From assembly GCF_030271515.1 (NCBI RefSeq), contig NZ_JASCXI010000001.1:620001-684000 (forward strand): a DNA stretch of 64,000 nt. Direction: 5' to 3'. The translations under genes were made by a program, and so were the position numbers. The notes beneath the pieces were generated by a model. It searched no databases, was not told the origin of the DNA, and worked only from the letters and a program-made list of their open reading frames with translations. This document shows, piece after piece, positions 45,903 to 55,177 of the stretch (position 1 is its first letter; each line of letters begins with the position of its first letter). Source of the DNA: Erythrobacter oryzae. Lineage in GTDB: Bacteria > Pseudomonadota > Alphaproteobacteria > Sphingomonadales > Sphingomonadaceae.

Positions 45903-45977
45903 GCGCACCCGGAACGATTCGAACGTCCGACCCTCAGATTCGTAGTCTGATGCTCTATCCAGCTGAGCTACGGGTGC
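45901..45977 (-). tRNA. tRNA-Arg (ACG)
   Basis: 77 nt with encoded CCA. The acceptor GCACCCG/CGGGTGC, D-arm TAGCTCAGCTGGATAGAGC, anticodon loop CTACGAA closed by TCAGA/TCTGA, and T-arm GGACGTTCGAATCG all fit. Anticodon ACG is read as ICG after TadA editing. Confidence 0.97.
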
Positions 45978-45991
45978 GCGCTGAGGGGGGC

Positions 45992-46020
45992 CCTTTAGGG
46001 GGGTCATTCCGGCTTGGCAA
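45992..46020 (-). promoter_or_regulatory. Promoter of tRNA-Arg
   Basis: On the minus strand, -35 TTGCCA (46015-46020), 17-bp spacer, -10 TAAAGG (45992-45997), about 15 nt before the tRNA 5' end. Confidence 0.6.
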
Positions 46021-46037
46021 GTGGGTTCGAAGGGAAA

Positions 46038-46448
46038 TCAGCGAAATTGGAAGAGCTGCGCGGCCAGCTGCGCGTCGAGCGGCGGTTTGGGCAGCGCGGC
46101 GATCTCCTGAGGCGTGAACCAGCCCACCCCCGCCCCCTCGAGCGCCTGTGGTTCGCCCTGCCAGCGAGCAAGGCGGTAGAGCAGCAGCACCAGCGCGCTG
46201 CCGCCCGCCTCCCCGCCGGTCTCGGCAAAGCCGCAGGGGACGAGGTCATCGGCCTTGCAGTCGATCCCCAGCTCCTCGGCCAGTTCGCGCACCAGCGCGG
46301 CGGCGGGCATCTCTTGCGCCTCCACCTTGCCACCGGGGAATTCCCATAGTCCGCCGTGGTGCTTTCCTTGAGGTCTGAGGTGCATCAGCCAGCGGTCGTC
46401 CCCGCGCTCGAGGGCGCCGGCAACCACCGCGATCCACGTTTTCGTCAT
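46038..46448 (-). CDS. mutT: Nudix hydrolase, MutT type (8-oxo-dGTP diphosphatase)
   Basis: 136 residues with a complete Nudix box starting GGKVEAQEMP and ending RELAEELGI, preceded by LWEFPGGK as in MutT. It removes oxidised dGTP from the nucleotide pool. Other small-substrate Nudix activities cannot be excluded. Confidence 0.88.
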   Translation of the reverse strand: MTKTWIAVVAGALERGDDRWLMHLRPQGKHHGGLWEFPGGKVEAQEMPAAALVRELAEELGIDCKADDLVPCGFAETGGEAGGSALVLLLYRLARWQGEPQALEGAGVGWFTPQEIAALPKPPLDAQLAAQLFQFR

Positions 46449-46548
46449 GTCGGTTTTCTTTCCAAGGCGGCGCCCCCGATCAACTCTTTCTTAACGAATT
46501 GACCCGATTTTCAGCCCCGTCAGAACGCAGGAAGTAGAGGTTTTCCCG

Positions 46549-46731
46549 ATGCTGTCGACATTCTTGAAAAGGCTTGTCGACGACCAGTCCGGGGCAACCG
46601 CGATCGAATACGGTCTGATCCTCTCGCTTATCGTCATTGCCATGATCGCCGCACTTCAGGGCGTCGCCACAACGACCATCAACATGTGGGGCAATGTCGA
46701 GAGCAAGAGTGTCTCTGCCATGTCGAAATAA
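46549..46731 (+). CDS. Flp-family type IVb pilin, divergent copy
   Basis: 60 residues. A short leader (MLSTFLKRLVDDQSG), prepilin-peptidase site before ATAIEYG with Glu5, and a hydrophobic helix. It differs clearly from the three that follow (LILSLIVIAMIAALQGV; C-terminus ESKSVSAMSK), so it is an older paralogue. No tad assembly genes are in the window. Confidence 0.9.
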   Translation: MLSTFLKRLVDDQSGATAIEYGLILSLIVIAMIAALQGVATTTINMWGNVESKSVSAMSK

Positions 46732-46846
46732 ATTCCACATGAACCGCCGAGTTAGGAATTTCTCAAGAACTGGCAGTTTAACACGACATCAGCCCGCCGC
46801 GACACAGGGGGGCACGGGTACCGAAGACCAAACCAGGAGACTAGAC

Positions 46847-47023
46847 ATGACCTTCTTCAAGAACCTCGTCCGCGACGAACAGGGCGCCACCGCCATCGAA
46901 TACGGCCTGATCGCCGCTCTGATCGCCGTCGCCGCGATCACCGCCATGACCAACCTCGGCTCGACCCTGTCGGGCACGTTCACCAACGTGAACACCAACA
47001 TGACCAAGGGCACCACCGCGTAA
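46847..47023 (+). CDS. Flp-family type IVb pilin
   Basis: 58 residues, MTFFKNLVRDEQGATAIEYG start, GLIAALIAVAAITAMTNLG helix and a Thr/Asn-rich end. Processed between G and ATAIEY by the prepilin peptidase. CAGGAGA lies before the ATG. Followed by its own terminator. Confidence 0.93.
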   Translation: MTFFKNLVRDEQGATAIEYGLIAALIAVAAITAMTNLGSTLSGTFTNVNTNMTKGTTA

Positions 47024-47049
47024 GCGACGGCCTCAGGCAAAAAGAACGA

Positions 47050-47078
47050 CGGCGGGGAGCAATCCCCGCCGTTTTTCT
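47050..47078 (+). terminator. Intrinsic terminator after second pilin
   Basis: Stem CGGCGGGGA-GCAA-TCCCCGCCG followed by TTTTTCTTT. Confidence 0.92.
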
Positions 47079-47225
47079 TTGTGCGCGGCCCGTCCGACCC
47101 TACGTATTTGCCCCGGGGGCGACGGTAGCCGCCCGAAACCACTGCCGGTTTACGCAGACATACAGCCAGCCGCTCCCGGATTTTCCGGCCTCGCGGAATC
47201 TGGCGCTGATGCAGGAGACCGGAAA

Positions 47226-47402
47226 ATGTCCTTCTTCAAGACCCTCGTCCGCGACGAACAGGGCGCGACCGCCATCGAATATGGCCTGATCGCAGCTCTG
47301 ATCGCCGTCGCCGCGATCACCGCGATGACGAACCTCGGCTCGACCCTCTCGGGCACCTTCGGCAACGTCAACACCAGCATGGCGCCGGGCGCGACCGCCT
47401 GA
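47226..47402 (+). CDS. Flp-family type IVb pilin
   Basis: 58 residues, nearly identical to the copy at 46847 through the leader and helix; it differs in the last 15 residues (GTFGNVNTSMAPGATA). Start ATG follows CAGGAGACCGGAAA. Own terminator downstream. Confidence 0.93.
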   Translation: MSFFKTLVRDEQGATAIEYGLIAALIAVAAITAMTNLGSTLSGTFGNVNTSMAPGATA

Positions 47403-47446
47403 CGCCTGCGCCGCCTGCGCGGCACAAGTTTCCTGGAAAACGACTG

Positions 47447-47475
47447 CGGCGGGGAGCGATCCCCGCCGTTTTTTC
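47447..47475 (+). terminator. Intrinsic terminator after third pilin
   Basis: Stem CGGCGGGGA-GCGA-TCCCCGCCG followed by TTTTTTCTTT; the same stem as the terminators at 47050 and 47864. Confidence 0.92.
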
Positions 47476-47662
47476 TTTGCGCGCCGCCCGCCAATAGGGG
47501 CGCAAATCGGGCGAGACAGGGTTAATTCCCGCCAAGCGTCTTTGGTTACCCGAAAATTTCCGAACTCTTAGGTATTTATCAATTGATGTCGGATAATTTT
47601 ACGGATGTCCGCCACTGACCAGGCGGGTTCGAACGTTTTAATGCCCAGCCAGGAGACCGAAC

Positions 47663-47836
47663 ATGACCTTCTTCAAGAGCCTCGTCCGTGACGAGCAAGG
47701 TGCCACCGCCATCGAATACGGCCTGATCGCCGCCCTGATCGCCGTCGCCGCGATCACCGCGATGACCAACGTCGGCTCGACCCTCTCGGGCACCTTCAGC
47801 AACGTCAACACCAAGATGTCGAAGGGCACCGCGTAA
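47663..47836 (+). CDS. Flp-family type IVb pilin (short fourth copy)
   Basis: 57 residues, easily missed because of its size: MTFFKSLVRDEQGATAIEYG, then GLIAALIAVAAITAMTNVGS and a C-terminus ending NTKMSKGTA. CAGGAGACCGAAC precedes the ATG. The upstream 260 bp contain an AT-rich patch (47530-47600) that probably holds its promoter. Confidence 0.92.
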   Translation: MTFFKSLVRDEQGATAIEYGLIAALIAVAAITAMTNVGSTLSGTFSNVNTKMSKGTA

Positions 47837-47863
47837 GCGCGAGCCGCTTGGCGAAAACACGAA

Positions 47864-47894
47864 CGGCGGGGAGCGATCCCCGCCGTTTTTGTTT
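47864..47894 (+). terminator. Intrinsic terminator after fourth pilin
   Basis: Stem CGGCGGGGA-GCGA-TCCCCGCCG followed by TTTTTGTTT. Confidence 0.92.
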
Positions 47895-47932
47895 GGGGGT
47901 CGCGCTGACGCGCGATGCAGACCTCCCTCCCC

Positions 47933-49411
47933 TTACCTTCCGCGCACCACCAGCTTGACCTTCTGGCCCGGCGTCACCGTCGCCGTGCCGGAGAGCGCGT
48001 TGAGCACCCGGAAGCGCTCTTCCTGCGCGCTGTCATAGGCCATGCGCCGCGCAAGGCTCGCCACCGTGTCGCCGCGCGCCACGGTCACCACCTGAAGCTT
48101 CCTCGGCACCACCGCGCCCGCCTCGGCCGCGGTGATTCGCCGCATCGACTGGAACATCCCGTTGAAACCGCCGGCCCGCCCCGCGGGCGCGATCGCGACG
48201 AAGTGGAAGGCCTGATCGCGCGCGAATTCATAGGCGAAGACCACCAGATCGACCTGCGAATTGCCATTGTTGACCCTCGCCATGCCGTAGACCGCGGGAA
48301 GCCCGTTCACCGTCGTGCGCTCGATCGTCTGCGGTGCCAGCGTGCTGTTCTGCCCGCCCGCCGCGGCAAAGGCGCTGCGCACATAGGCCTCGAGATTGCC
48401 GTTATAGGCGGCGGTCGTCATCTGCGCCTTGCCGCTCTGCCCCTGGATGCTGACCGCGCGCGTGCCGTTGACCATGTAGTAGCCTTGGGGCGCGGTGAAG
48501 GCGAGGCGCAGGTCGGGGTGGGTGAAGGTGCTGCCCTCGATCACGCCCTGCGCCGGGTCATCGCCATAGCGCAACCCGTCGATCCGGGCGAGGAAGGTGT
48601 CGCGGTTGCTGACGGAGTTCGTCCCCGCAGCGCCCGCCTTGGTCAGTGCATTCTGGACGCGGCTCGCCGGATCGGGGTGGGTCGAGGCCCATTCGGGAAC
48701 GCTGGCGTTCTGCCCCGAAAGCCGCGCGTCGAGCGCGTTCTGCGCGGCAAGGCTCGCCAGCACCGTCCCCATCGCCCGCCGGTCATAGCCCGCGCGCCCG
48801 AGATATTCGATGCCGAGCGCGTCCGCCTCGAGCTCCTGCTTGCGGCTGAACCTCAGCGTCAAGAGCTGCGAGCCTTGCAGGAAGGTGCGCGACAGCGTCT
48901 GCCCGATCCCCGAATCGCCCAGCAGCAGGCCCGAGAGGATCGCGCCCCCCAGCCCCAGCAGCGTGTTCTTCTGTGCCGCCGCCTGGCGCCGCTGCGAATG
49001 GCGCGCGGCGACATGGCCGACCTCGTGCCCGAGCACCGCGGCCAGCTCCGCCTCGCTGTTCATCAGCGTGACCAGCTGGCGGGTGGTGTAGATATAGCCG
49101 CCGGGAATCGCGAAGGCGTTGTTGACCGGCGAGTTCAGGAGGCTGACCGTGAAGCTCTCGCGCGCATTGCCGAGGCCCGATTGCACCGCGATGTTCTTGC
49201 CGACCTGTTCGACATACGCCGCGTGGGTGCCCGTCATCGCCCCGCCGAACTCGGCGAGCAGCTGCGGGTGATATTCGGCGCCCTGCTTGGCCTCGGCAGG
49301 CGTGATCGGCGTTGCGCTGCTGGGGATCTTCGCATCGCTCGCGGTCATGCATCCGCCCAGCGCCAGCGTAGCCGCGCCGAAAGCCAGCGCCTTGCGTGAA
49401 ATCCTTGCCAT
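47933..49411 (-). CDS. M48-family metalloprotease lipoprotein with LysM-like tail
   Basis: 492 residues from ATG 49411. Lipobox ALGGC (Cys21), zinc site HEVGH (129-133) with AARH, downstream ELEADALG (third ligand Glu), and DPASRVQNA. The C-terminus (VVTVARGDTVASLARRMAYD) looks like a LysM-type domain that could bind peptidoglycan. Related to BepA/LoiP proteases that monitor outer-membrane protein assembly. Probably anchored in the outer membrane facing the periplasm. Confidence 0.88.
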   Translation of the reverse strand: MARISRKALAFGAATLALGGCMTASDAKIPSSATPITPAEAKQGAEYHPQLLAEFGGAMTGTHAAYVEQVGKNIAVQSGLGNARESFTVSLLNSPVNNAFAIPGGYIYTTRQLVTLMNSEAELAAVLGHEVGHVAARHSQRRQAAAQKNTLLGLGGAILSGLLLGDSGIGQTLSRTFLQGSQLLTLRFSRKQELEADALGIEYLGRAGYDRRAMGTVLASLAAQNALDARLSGQNASVPEWASTHPDPASRVQNALTKAGAAGTNSVSNRDTFLARIDGLRYGDDPAQGVIEGSTFTHPDLRLAFTAPQGYYMVNGTRAVSIQGQSGKAQMTTAAYNGNLEAYVRSAFAAAGGQNSTLAPQTIERTTVNGLPAVYGMARVNNGNSQVDLVVFAYEFARDQAFHFVAIAPAGRAGGFNGMFQSMRRITAAEAGAVVPRKLQVVTVARGDTVASLARRMAYDSAQEERFRVLNALSGTATVTPGQKVKLVVRGR

Positions 49412-49517
49412 GTGTCCGTCCCTTTCCGCCTGTCCCCGCGCTGCTTTCTCGCAGCTTTCCGGGCAAGCTTCATGCATCAGGGACGTGGCAAACGAAACCT
49501 TAACTTGAGATGGCCTG

Positions 49518-50462
49518 TCAGCCGCCGATGGCGAGAAAGCGGTCTTCGCGCGCGGCGATCAGCTGCTCGGCGCTCTTGGGCGCGAGAGCATCGACCTCCT
49601 CGGCCAGCGCCTCTCCCAGCATCCGCGCCGCGCCCGCCGGATCGCGATGCGCGCCGCCGATGGGCTCCTTGACGATGCGGTCGATGACGTTGATTCGCTT
49701 GAGGTCCTGCGCGGTGACCTTCATCGCCTGCGCGGCCTCGGGCGCCTTTTCGGAGGTGCGCCACAGGATCGAGGCGCAGCCTTCGGGCGAGATCACCGAA
49801 TAGACCGCATGTTCCAGCATCAGCACCCGGTTGGCGCTGGCGAGCGCCACCGCGCCGCCCGACCCGCCCTCGCCCACGATCGCGGCGACCATCGGCACGC
49901 CGATCGCAAGGCACGCCTCGGTCGCGCGGGCGATGGCCTCGGCCTGCCCGCGTTCTTCGGCCTCGATCCCCGGAAATGCGCCCGAGGTGTCGACCAGCGT
50001 CACCACGGGGAGGCCGAATCGACCAGCCAGCTCCATCAGGCGGATCGCCTTGCGATAGCCCTCGGGCTTGCCCATGCCGAAGTTGTGGGCGATGCGGCTC
50101 TTGGTGTCGTGGCCCTTCTCGTGCCCGATCAGCATCACGCGCCGGTCGCCCAGCCGCGCGAAGCCGCCCATGATCGCAAGGTCGTCGGCATAGAGCCGGT
50201 CACCGCCCAGCGGCATGAAGTCGCTGAAAGCATGGGCGACATAGTCGCGGAAATGCGGGCGCTGCGGATGCCGGGCAACCTGCGTCTTCTGCCACGGGGT
50301 GAGCGAGGCATAGGTGCTGGCGAGCAGCTCGGCGCTCTTGGTCTCGAGCCGCCCGATTTCGCTGGCGACATCGACATCATGGAGCGCATTGACGCTGCGC
50401 AGCTGCGCGATGCGTTCTTCGAGCGCGGCGACGGGTTTCTCGAAATCGAGGTAGGAAATCAT
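49518..50462 (-). CDS. accA: Acetyl-CoA carboxylase carboxyltransferase alpha subunit
   Basis: 314 residues. Starts with [16 protein letters not shown] and contains [39 protein letters not shown] and [16 protein letters not shown], all typical. With AccD it transfers CO2 from biotin to acetyl-CoA for fatty acid synthesis. Confidence 0.97.
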   Translation of the reverse strand: MISYLDFEKPVAALEERIAQLRSVNALHDVDVASEIGRLETKSAELLASTYASLTPWQKTQVARHPQRPHFRDYVAHAFSDFMPLGGDRLYADDLAIMGGFARLGDRRVMLIGHEKGHDTKSRIAHNFGMGKPEGYRKAIRLMELAGRFGLPVVTLVDTSGAFPGIEAEERGQAEAIARATEACLAIGVPMVAAIVGEGGSGGAVALASANRVLMLEHAVYSVISPEGCASILWRTSEKAPEAAQAMKVTAQDLKRINVIDRIVKEPIGGAHRDPAGAARMLGEALAEEVDALAPKSAEQLIAAREDRFLAIGG

Positions 50463-50471
50463 GGCGCGGGG

Positions 50472-51359
50472 CTAGTCGGATGTTGTGCGGGTTGCAAGCG
50501 GGTGGCGGGAATTGACGAGGGCAACCAGCCGCGCGGCATCGACATGGGTGTAGATTTGCGTCGTCGAAATGTCGGCATGGCCGAGCAGGGTTTGCAGCAC
50601 GCGCAGGTCGGCGCCGCCTTCGAGCAGGTGCGTGGCAAAGGCGTGGCGCAGCACGTGGGGGCTGATGCTTGCGGGATCGAGCCCCGCGCGCGCGGCGAGG
50701 TCCTTCAGCAGCTGGAACAGCCGGACGCGGGAGAGGTGGCCGGTTTTCCCCGAGGGGAACAGGTATCGCGAGGGCGGTGTTTGCGGGCGCAGCGCCAGCC
50801 AGCGGCCTACAGCTTCCAGTGCTCGCCCGCCAACGGGCACAAGCCGGGCCGCCCCGCCCTTCCCCGTCACCGTCAGGAACGGCGCATCGCGCGGCACGGC
50901 GCTGATCGGCAGGCTAACCAGCTCGGTCGCGCGCAGGCCCGAGCCGTAGAGCAGTTCGATAAGGGCGAGGAGGCGCACCGCCTTGGGATCGTCGCCCGCT
51001 GCCTCGTCCTCGGCGCGGGCGAACAGGGCGGCGATCTGGTCGTGACCCATCACCTTGGGCAAGGGTCGCTTGAGCCGCGGCTGCGGCAGCGCGCCCGAGG
51101 GATCGTCGCTGCGCCAGCCCTCGTCGATGGCAAAGCCGAAGAATTGCCGCAGCGCCGAAGCCTTGCGCGCCACGCTGGCAGGGGCAAGGGCCGCCCACTC
51201 GCCCGCAAGGCCCGCGACAGCGTCACGGTCCGCGGCGGCAAGATCGCCGATGGCCTCCTCGGCCTGATCGAGATCGCGGCGATAGGCGGCGAGCGTGTTG
51301 AGCGCTGCGCCCCTTTCGGCGGCCAGCATGGCGAGGAACGCCTCGGTGCTGGCCGACAT
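50472..51359 (-). CDS. xerD: Tyrosine recombinase XerD
   Basis: 295 residues. Catalytic set visible: R in SGLRATELVSLP, K in VTGKGGAARLVPV, HxxR in PHVLRHAFATHLLEGG, H in LLGHADISTTQIYTHV, and Tyr in the same stretch. Resolves chromosome dimers with XerC and FtsK. XerD is preferred over XerC from sequence style. It is separate from the element's integrase. Confidence 0.88.
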   Translation of the reverse strand: MSASTEAFLAMLAAERGAALNTLAAYRRDLDQAEEAIGDLAAADRDAVAGLAGEWAALAPASVARKASALRQFFGFAIDEGWRSDDPSGALPQPRLKRPLPKVMGHDQIAALFARAEDEAAGDDPKAVRLLALIELLYGSGLRATELVSLPISAVPRDAPFLTVTGKGGAARLVPVGGRALEAVGRWLALRPQTPPSRYLFPSGKTGHLSRVRLFQLLKDLAARAGLDPASISPHVLRHAFATHLLEGGADLRVLQTLLGHADISTTQIYTHVDAARLVALVNSRHPLATRTTSD

Positions 51360-53269
51360 CAGCCCCGCGCGACCGCCTCGGCGGCGATCATCCGGGCCTC
51401 GGCCACCATCCCCACGCGGGTCAGCGCGGCGGTGATGTGGTAGAGGTGGAGCGGGGTCATCTGCGACCAGCTCGACCCCTGCATCCCCAGACCCGCCAGC
51501 AGCGCCACCAGCGCCGGATTGCCGACCTCGGCCGCGCGGGAAATCGCGGTGGTCCAGCGGGTCTTGCGCGCTAGATCGAAGCCGAGATCGCCCGCGAGCG
51601 CGCCCGCGTCACCCTCGGACAAGCGCCCGGTCCCGGCGAGCCCGGCCACGAGGAAGGCGGACTTCCTCTGACCTTCGCTCGCGTCATCGCCCATGAAGCT
51701 CTCGACCGCGCCCTGCCCGACGGCGGCGCCATTGGCCGAGGACAGCGCGATCAGCGCCCAGCCCATCGAGCCTTCCTCGACCACATTCCCCCAGCGGCCC
51801 GCGTTGCGATCGAGCCCGGCGGCGAGCATGGCGGCGATGAGGTCACCGGCCGCGCCCGCATTCTCGGCGGTGGCGGGAATGCGCGCGGCGGCAAAGGCGG
51901 TGAGCACGCGCGCGCCGTAGCCGTCGCCGCCGCCGAGCTTCGCCCCGTCGGCCCACAGGCGCTGCATCGCGGCGATGCGCGCGGCCGGATCGGTCGCAAG
52001 ATAGGCCTCGCGCAGCGCGGCGGCATGGGCCTTCGCCTCCTCGCTCGCGGCCGGATCGGCGTAGACTTCGGAATAGAGATCGACCATCGCGTCGGCCGAC
52101 AGGATCCCCTCGCGCGCGGCGCGTCCGGCGAAGGGCGCGCGCTGGCTTGCGGGCAGCATCGGCAGCAGCGCGCCGCTGCGCGCGTAATAGGCCCCGCCGC
52201 GCGCCTTCAATGCGTTCTCCAGCAACCCTGCTGGCAGCGGCTCGCCCACGGCATTGGCAAGGCCGAAGCGCCAGGGGTTGAGATCGTCCACCCCCTGCCA
52301 CTCGACATTGACGCCCCGCTGCGCGCGCCCCGCCGCCCCGGCAAAGCGCCGCGCCAGCAGCACGTCGACGCGCGGCGCCGCGCCGCGGAACAGCGCGCGG
52401 TCGAGCTGCGTGGCGGACAGCGCGGTCTCGCCCGCATAGGCGTTGCAGATCGCCTGCCACATCACCCACTCGCCGTCCTGCCGCTGCGAGCCCTGCAGGC
52501 GCACCGCCGGGCAGGCCCCGGTGATGTCCCCGGCGGCGAGGTAGGCGGCGAGCGCCTCCTGCGTCAGCGCGGGCGACCAGTTGGCGGTGTCGATATCCTG
52601 CACCACCGCGCGCGCGAGGGCGTATTCGCCCATGCGGTTGAGCACGCCCACCCGCAGCGCGGCGAATTCGACCGGATCCATGCCGAGCGGCGCGGCGAGG
52701 CGGCTCGCCAGCGTGCGGCGCAGCAGGATGTGCCCCCAGCGCGACACCAGCGGGCCCTGCGTGCCATTGAGGGCGGCGCGCACCAGCTTGTCCGACTGGT
52801 TCGCGAGCGCCACCGGTGGCAGGCCGCCCTCGTCCACCGCCAGCACCCCGACGCGGGTCAGGGCGCGCCGAGCACCCGCCGGAATGTCGCTCTTGGGCGC
52901 AAGGCCGAGCAGCTGGTCGAGCTCCTCGGTCGACATGTTCTCGAGCTGCTCGAGGCTCGGCAGCCGGGCGAGATCCTCGCGGCTTATCTCCGGGAGCGGC
53001 GGGAGGCTGGCCGGATCGACCGGCACCGCTCCCGGCCCCGGCTGCGCCAGCGGCGGCTGGCCCGGCGCGGATGGCGGGCCCTGCGCGGGACGCGGCGCGG
53101 GTGTCTGGCGCGGGGTTGGCGCGGGGGCAGGATCGTCGAAGCCGGGCGGCAGCAGCGATTCGGGCTTGCCCTGCGCCAGCGCAAGGCCCGCAAGACCCGC
53201 GCCGCCCAGAGCGCCCGCCACAGCGATCGCGAGCACGCTTGCCCCGAAATTCCGGCGCTGGCCGCTCAT
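51359..53269 (-). CDS. Exported/membrane-anchored protein of unknown function
   Basis: 636 residues from ATG 53269, overlapping the previous gene by ATGA. An N-terminal hydrophobic segment (about 10-32) is followed by a Pro-rich linker (about 45-95, APAPTPRQTPAPRP) and a long alanine-rich, probably helical-repeat region. No catalytic motif recognised. It is likely periplasmic and tethered. It lies between xerD and the aroKB genes with a one-membrane-helix partner upstream. Confidence 0.75.
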   Translation of the reverse strand: MSGQRRNFGASVLAIAVAGALGGAGLAGLALAQGKPESLLPPGFDDPAPAPTPRQTPAPRPAQGPPSAPGQPPLAQPGPGAVPVDPASLPPLPEISREDLARLPSLEQLENMSTEELDQLLGLAPKSDIPAGARRALTRVGVLAVDEGGLPPVALANQSDKLVRAALNGTQGPLVSRWGHILLRRTLASRLAAPLGMDPVEFAALRVGVLNRMGEYALARAVVQDIDTANWSPALTQEALAAYLAAGDITGACPAVRLQGSQRQDGEWVMWQAICNAYAGETALSATQLDRALFRGAAPRVDVLLARRFAGAAGRAQRGVNVEWQGVDDLNPWRFGLANAVGEPLPAGLLENALKARGGAYYARSGALLPMLPASQRAPFAGRAAREGILSADAMVDLYSEVYADPAASEEAKAHAAALREAYLATDPAARIAAMQRLWADGAKLGGGDGYGARVLTAFAAARIPATAENAGAAGDLIAAMLAAGLDRNAGRWGNVVEEGSMGWALIALSSANGAAVGQGAVESFMGDDASEGQRKSAFLVAGLAGTGRLSEGDAGALAGDLGFDLARKTRWTTAISRAAEVGNPALVALLAGLGMQGSSWSQMTPLHLYHITAALTRVGMVAEARMIAAEAVARG

Positions 53270-53460
53270 TGCCCCTGCTCCGGCAGGCTCACATCCTCTG
53301 CGATCGGGCGCAGCGCTTCCTCGCCGCCGTCGAACCATGCCAGAAGGGTCAGCGCGAGCGCCGCCAGCCCCGCCACCCACGGCCAGCGCCGCCCGCGTCG
53401 CTTGGGAGGAACCCGCTCGAAACCGCCGGGGGTCAGACGCTCTTGCCGCAAGTTTGCCAT
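53266..53460 (-). CDS. Small single-helix membrane protein
   Basis: 64 residues. Basic N-terminus (ERVPPKRRGRRWPW), one hydrophobic helix VAGLAALALTLLAWF and an acidic tail, suggesting N-in, C-out topology. Overlaps the 636-residue gene by ATGA, so the two are probably made together. Divergent from aroK (38 bp between starts). Confidence 0.7.
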   Translation of the reverse strand: MANLRQERLTPGGFERVPPKRRGRRWPWVAGLAALALTLLAWFDGGEEALRPIAEDVSLPEQGQ

Positions 53461-53498
53461 ATTGCGCGTGCCCTAGCCCATCTATAGGCCTTGCGGCA

Positions 53499-54068
53499 AT
53501 GTCCGCCGCGTGCCCCTCCCCCCATGATCGCGCAATCGCCGCCATCGCCGCGCGCATCGACCGGCCGGTGGTGCTGGTAGGGCTGATGGGCGTCGGCAAA
53601 TCGACCGTGGGCCGCAAGCTCGCGAACATGCTCGGGCGCGACTTCGTCGATGCCGACGATGCCATCGCCGAGGCCGCGCAGCGCTCGATCCCCGAGATCT
53701 TCGAGGCCTTCGGCGAGGCCCATTTCCGCGATGGCGAGCGGCGGGTGATCGCGCGCCTGCTCTCAGAAGGCCACGGCGTGATCGCGACCGGCGGCGGCGC
53801 CTTCGTCGATCCGCAGACCCGTGCTGCGGTGCTCGAAAAGGGCATCGCGGTGTGGATCGACTGCGACATCGACACGCTGGTCGAGCGCACCGCGCGCCGC
53901 TCCAACCGTCCGCTGCTGAAGCAGGGCAACCCGCGCGAGATCCTCACCCGGCTGGCGGCCGAGCGCGCGCCGTTCTACGGGCAGGCGCATATCCGTATCG
54001 TCAGCGAGACCGGCCCCCACGCCGACACCGCGCGCGCGATCATCGAGGCGATTGACCAATGGCTGTAA
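53499..54068 (+). CDS. aroK: Shikimate kinase
   Basis: 189 residues from ATG 53499. Walker A GLMGVGKSTVG (28-38), DFVDADDAI, FGEAHFRDGERRVIARLL and GGGAFVDPQTR match AroK. It phosphorylates shikimate in aromatic synthesis. Overlaps aroB by 10 bp. Confidence 0.94.
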   Translation: MSAACPSPHDRAIAAIAARIDRPVVLVGLMGVGKSTVGRKLANMLGRDFVDADDAIAEAAQRSIPEIFEAFGEAHFRDGERRVIARLLSEGHGVIATGGGAFVDPQTRAAVLEKGIAVWIDCDIDTLVERTARRSNRPLLKQGNPREILTRLAAERAPFYGQAHIRIVSETGPHADTARAIIEAIDQWL

Positions 54069-55177
54069 TTCCCGTCGCGCTGGCCGGGCGCGCCTATGAG
54101 GTGGTGATCGAGGAGGGGCTGCTCGAGCGGCTCGCCGAGGCCGCCGCGCCGTTCCTCAAGGGCTATGGCCCCCAGCGCCCCGTGCCTTTCGTCGCCGACA
54201 CCAACACCCGACGCCTGTTCGCCGCCCGGATCGACGCGCACCTTGCCGCACACGGGCTGGCGGCAGAGTGGTTCGTGGTCGAGCCGGGCGAGGACGCCAA
54301 GACCTGGGGCGTTCTGGAAAAGCTGTGCGACTGGCTGCTGGCCTTGGGCGTGACCCGCAAGGACCATGTCTTTGCGCTGGGCGGCGGGGTGGTGGGCGAC
54401 CTCGTCGGCTTTGCCTGTTCGGTGACGAAGCGCGGGGTAGGCTTTGTCCAGCTGCCGACGACGCTGCTGGCGCAGGTCGACAGCTCGGTCGGCGGCAAGA
54501 CCGCGATCAACACCCGTGCGGGCAAGAACCTGATCGGCGCCTTCCACCAGCCCTCACTGGTGCTGATCGACCCGCTGGTGCTGACGAGCTTGCCGGATCG
54601 CGAAATGCGCGCAGGGTTTGCCGAGGTGCTGAAGTACGGCCTGCTCGGCGATGCCGAGTACTTCGCGTGGCTGGAGGCGAATGGCGCGGCGGTGCTCGCC
54701 CGCGAGCCGCAAGCGCTCGAACATGCGATCGCCACCAGCATCGCGATGAAGGCCCGGATCGTCGCCGCCGACGAGCGCGAGACGCAAGACCTGCGCGCGC
54801 TGCTCAACCTCGGGCACACCTTTGGCCATGCGCTGGAGGCGGAGACCGGCTTTTCCGACCGTCTGCTGCATGGCGAGGCGGTGGCGCTCGGCATGGTGCT
54901 TGCGGCGAAATACTCGGCGAGGCGGGGCGAGATTTCCGCTGATGATGCCGCGCGGGCGACGGCAGCGATTGCGGCGGCGGGACTGCCCGCCGCGCTCCCG
55001 GCGCTCGGCCTCGCCTGCAGCGGCGCTGTCCTCGTCGATCACATGCGCCACGACAAGAAGGCGGAAGGCACCACCCTGCCCTTCCTCCTGCTGCGCGCGC
55101 TGGGCGAGGCCTACGTGGCCCGCGACGTCGACCTCGCCGACATCGCCGCCTTCATGGATGAGGAACTGGCCGGGTGA
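54059..55177 (+). CDS. aroB: 3-dehydroquinate synthase
   Basis: 372 residues. NAD motif GGGVVGDLVGF, PTTLLAQVDSSVGGKTAIN, and zinc ligands in FAEVLKYGLL (Glu), LNLGHTFGHALE (His) and LHGEAVALGM (His). Forms dehydroquinate from DAHP. Coupled with aroK and with the following gene (GTGA). Confidence 0.96.
   Translation: MAVIPVALAGRAYEVVIEEGLLERLAEAAAPFLKGYGPQRPVPFVADTNTRRLFAARIDAHLAAHGLAAEWFVVEPGEDAKTWGVLEKLCDWLLALGVTRKDHVFALGGGVVGDLVGFACSVTKRGVGFVQLPTTLLAQVDSSVGGKTAINTRAGKNLIGAFHQPSLVLIDPLVLTSLPDREMRAGFAEVLKYGLLGDAEYFAWLEANGAAVLAREPQALEHAIATSIAMKARIVAADERETQDLRALLNLGHTFGHALEAETGFSDRLLHGEAVALGMVLAAKYSARRGEISADDAARATAAIAAAGLPAALPALGLACSGAVLVDHMRHDKKAEGTTLPFLLLRALGEAYVARDVDLADIAAFMDEELAG

Noticed and set aside
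46549..47836. Tad pilus assembly locus
   Set aside because: Only pilin structural genes are present; no CpaB/RcpA/TadABC genes follow within the window.
50472..51359. Second mobile-element integrase
   Set aside because: Size, lack of Arm-binding domain and motif style fit the housekeeping Xer recombinase, and no att repeats were seen nearby.
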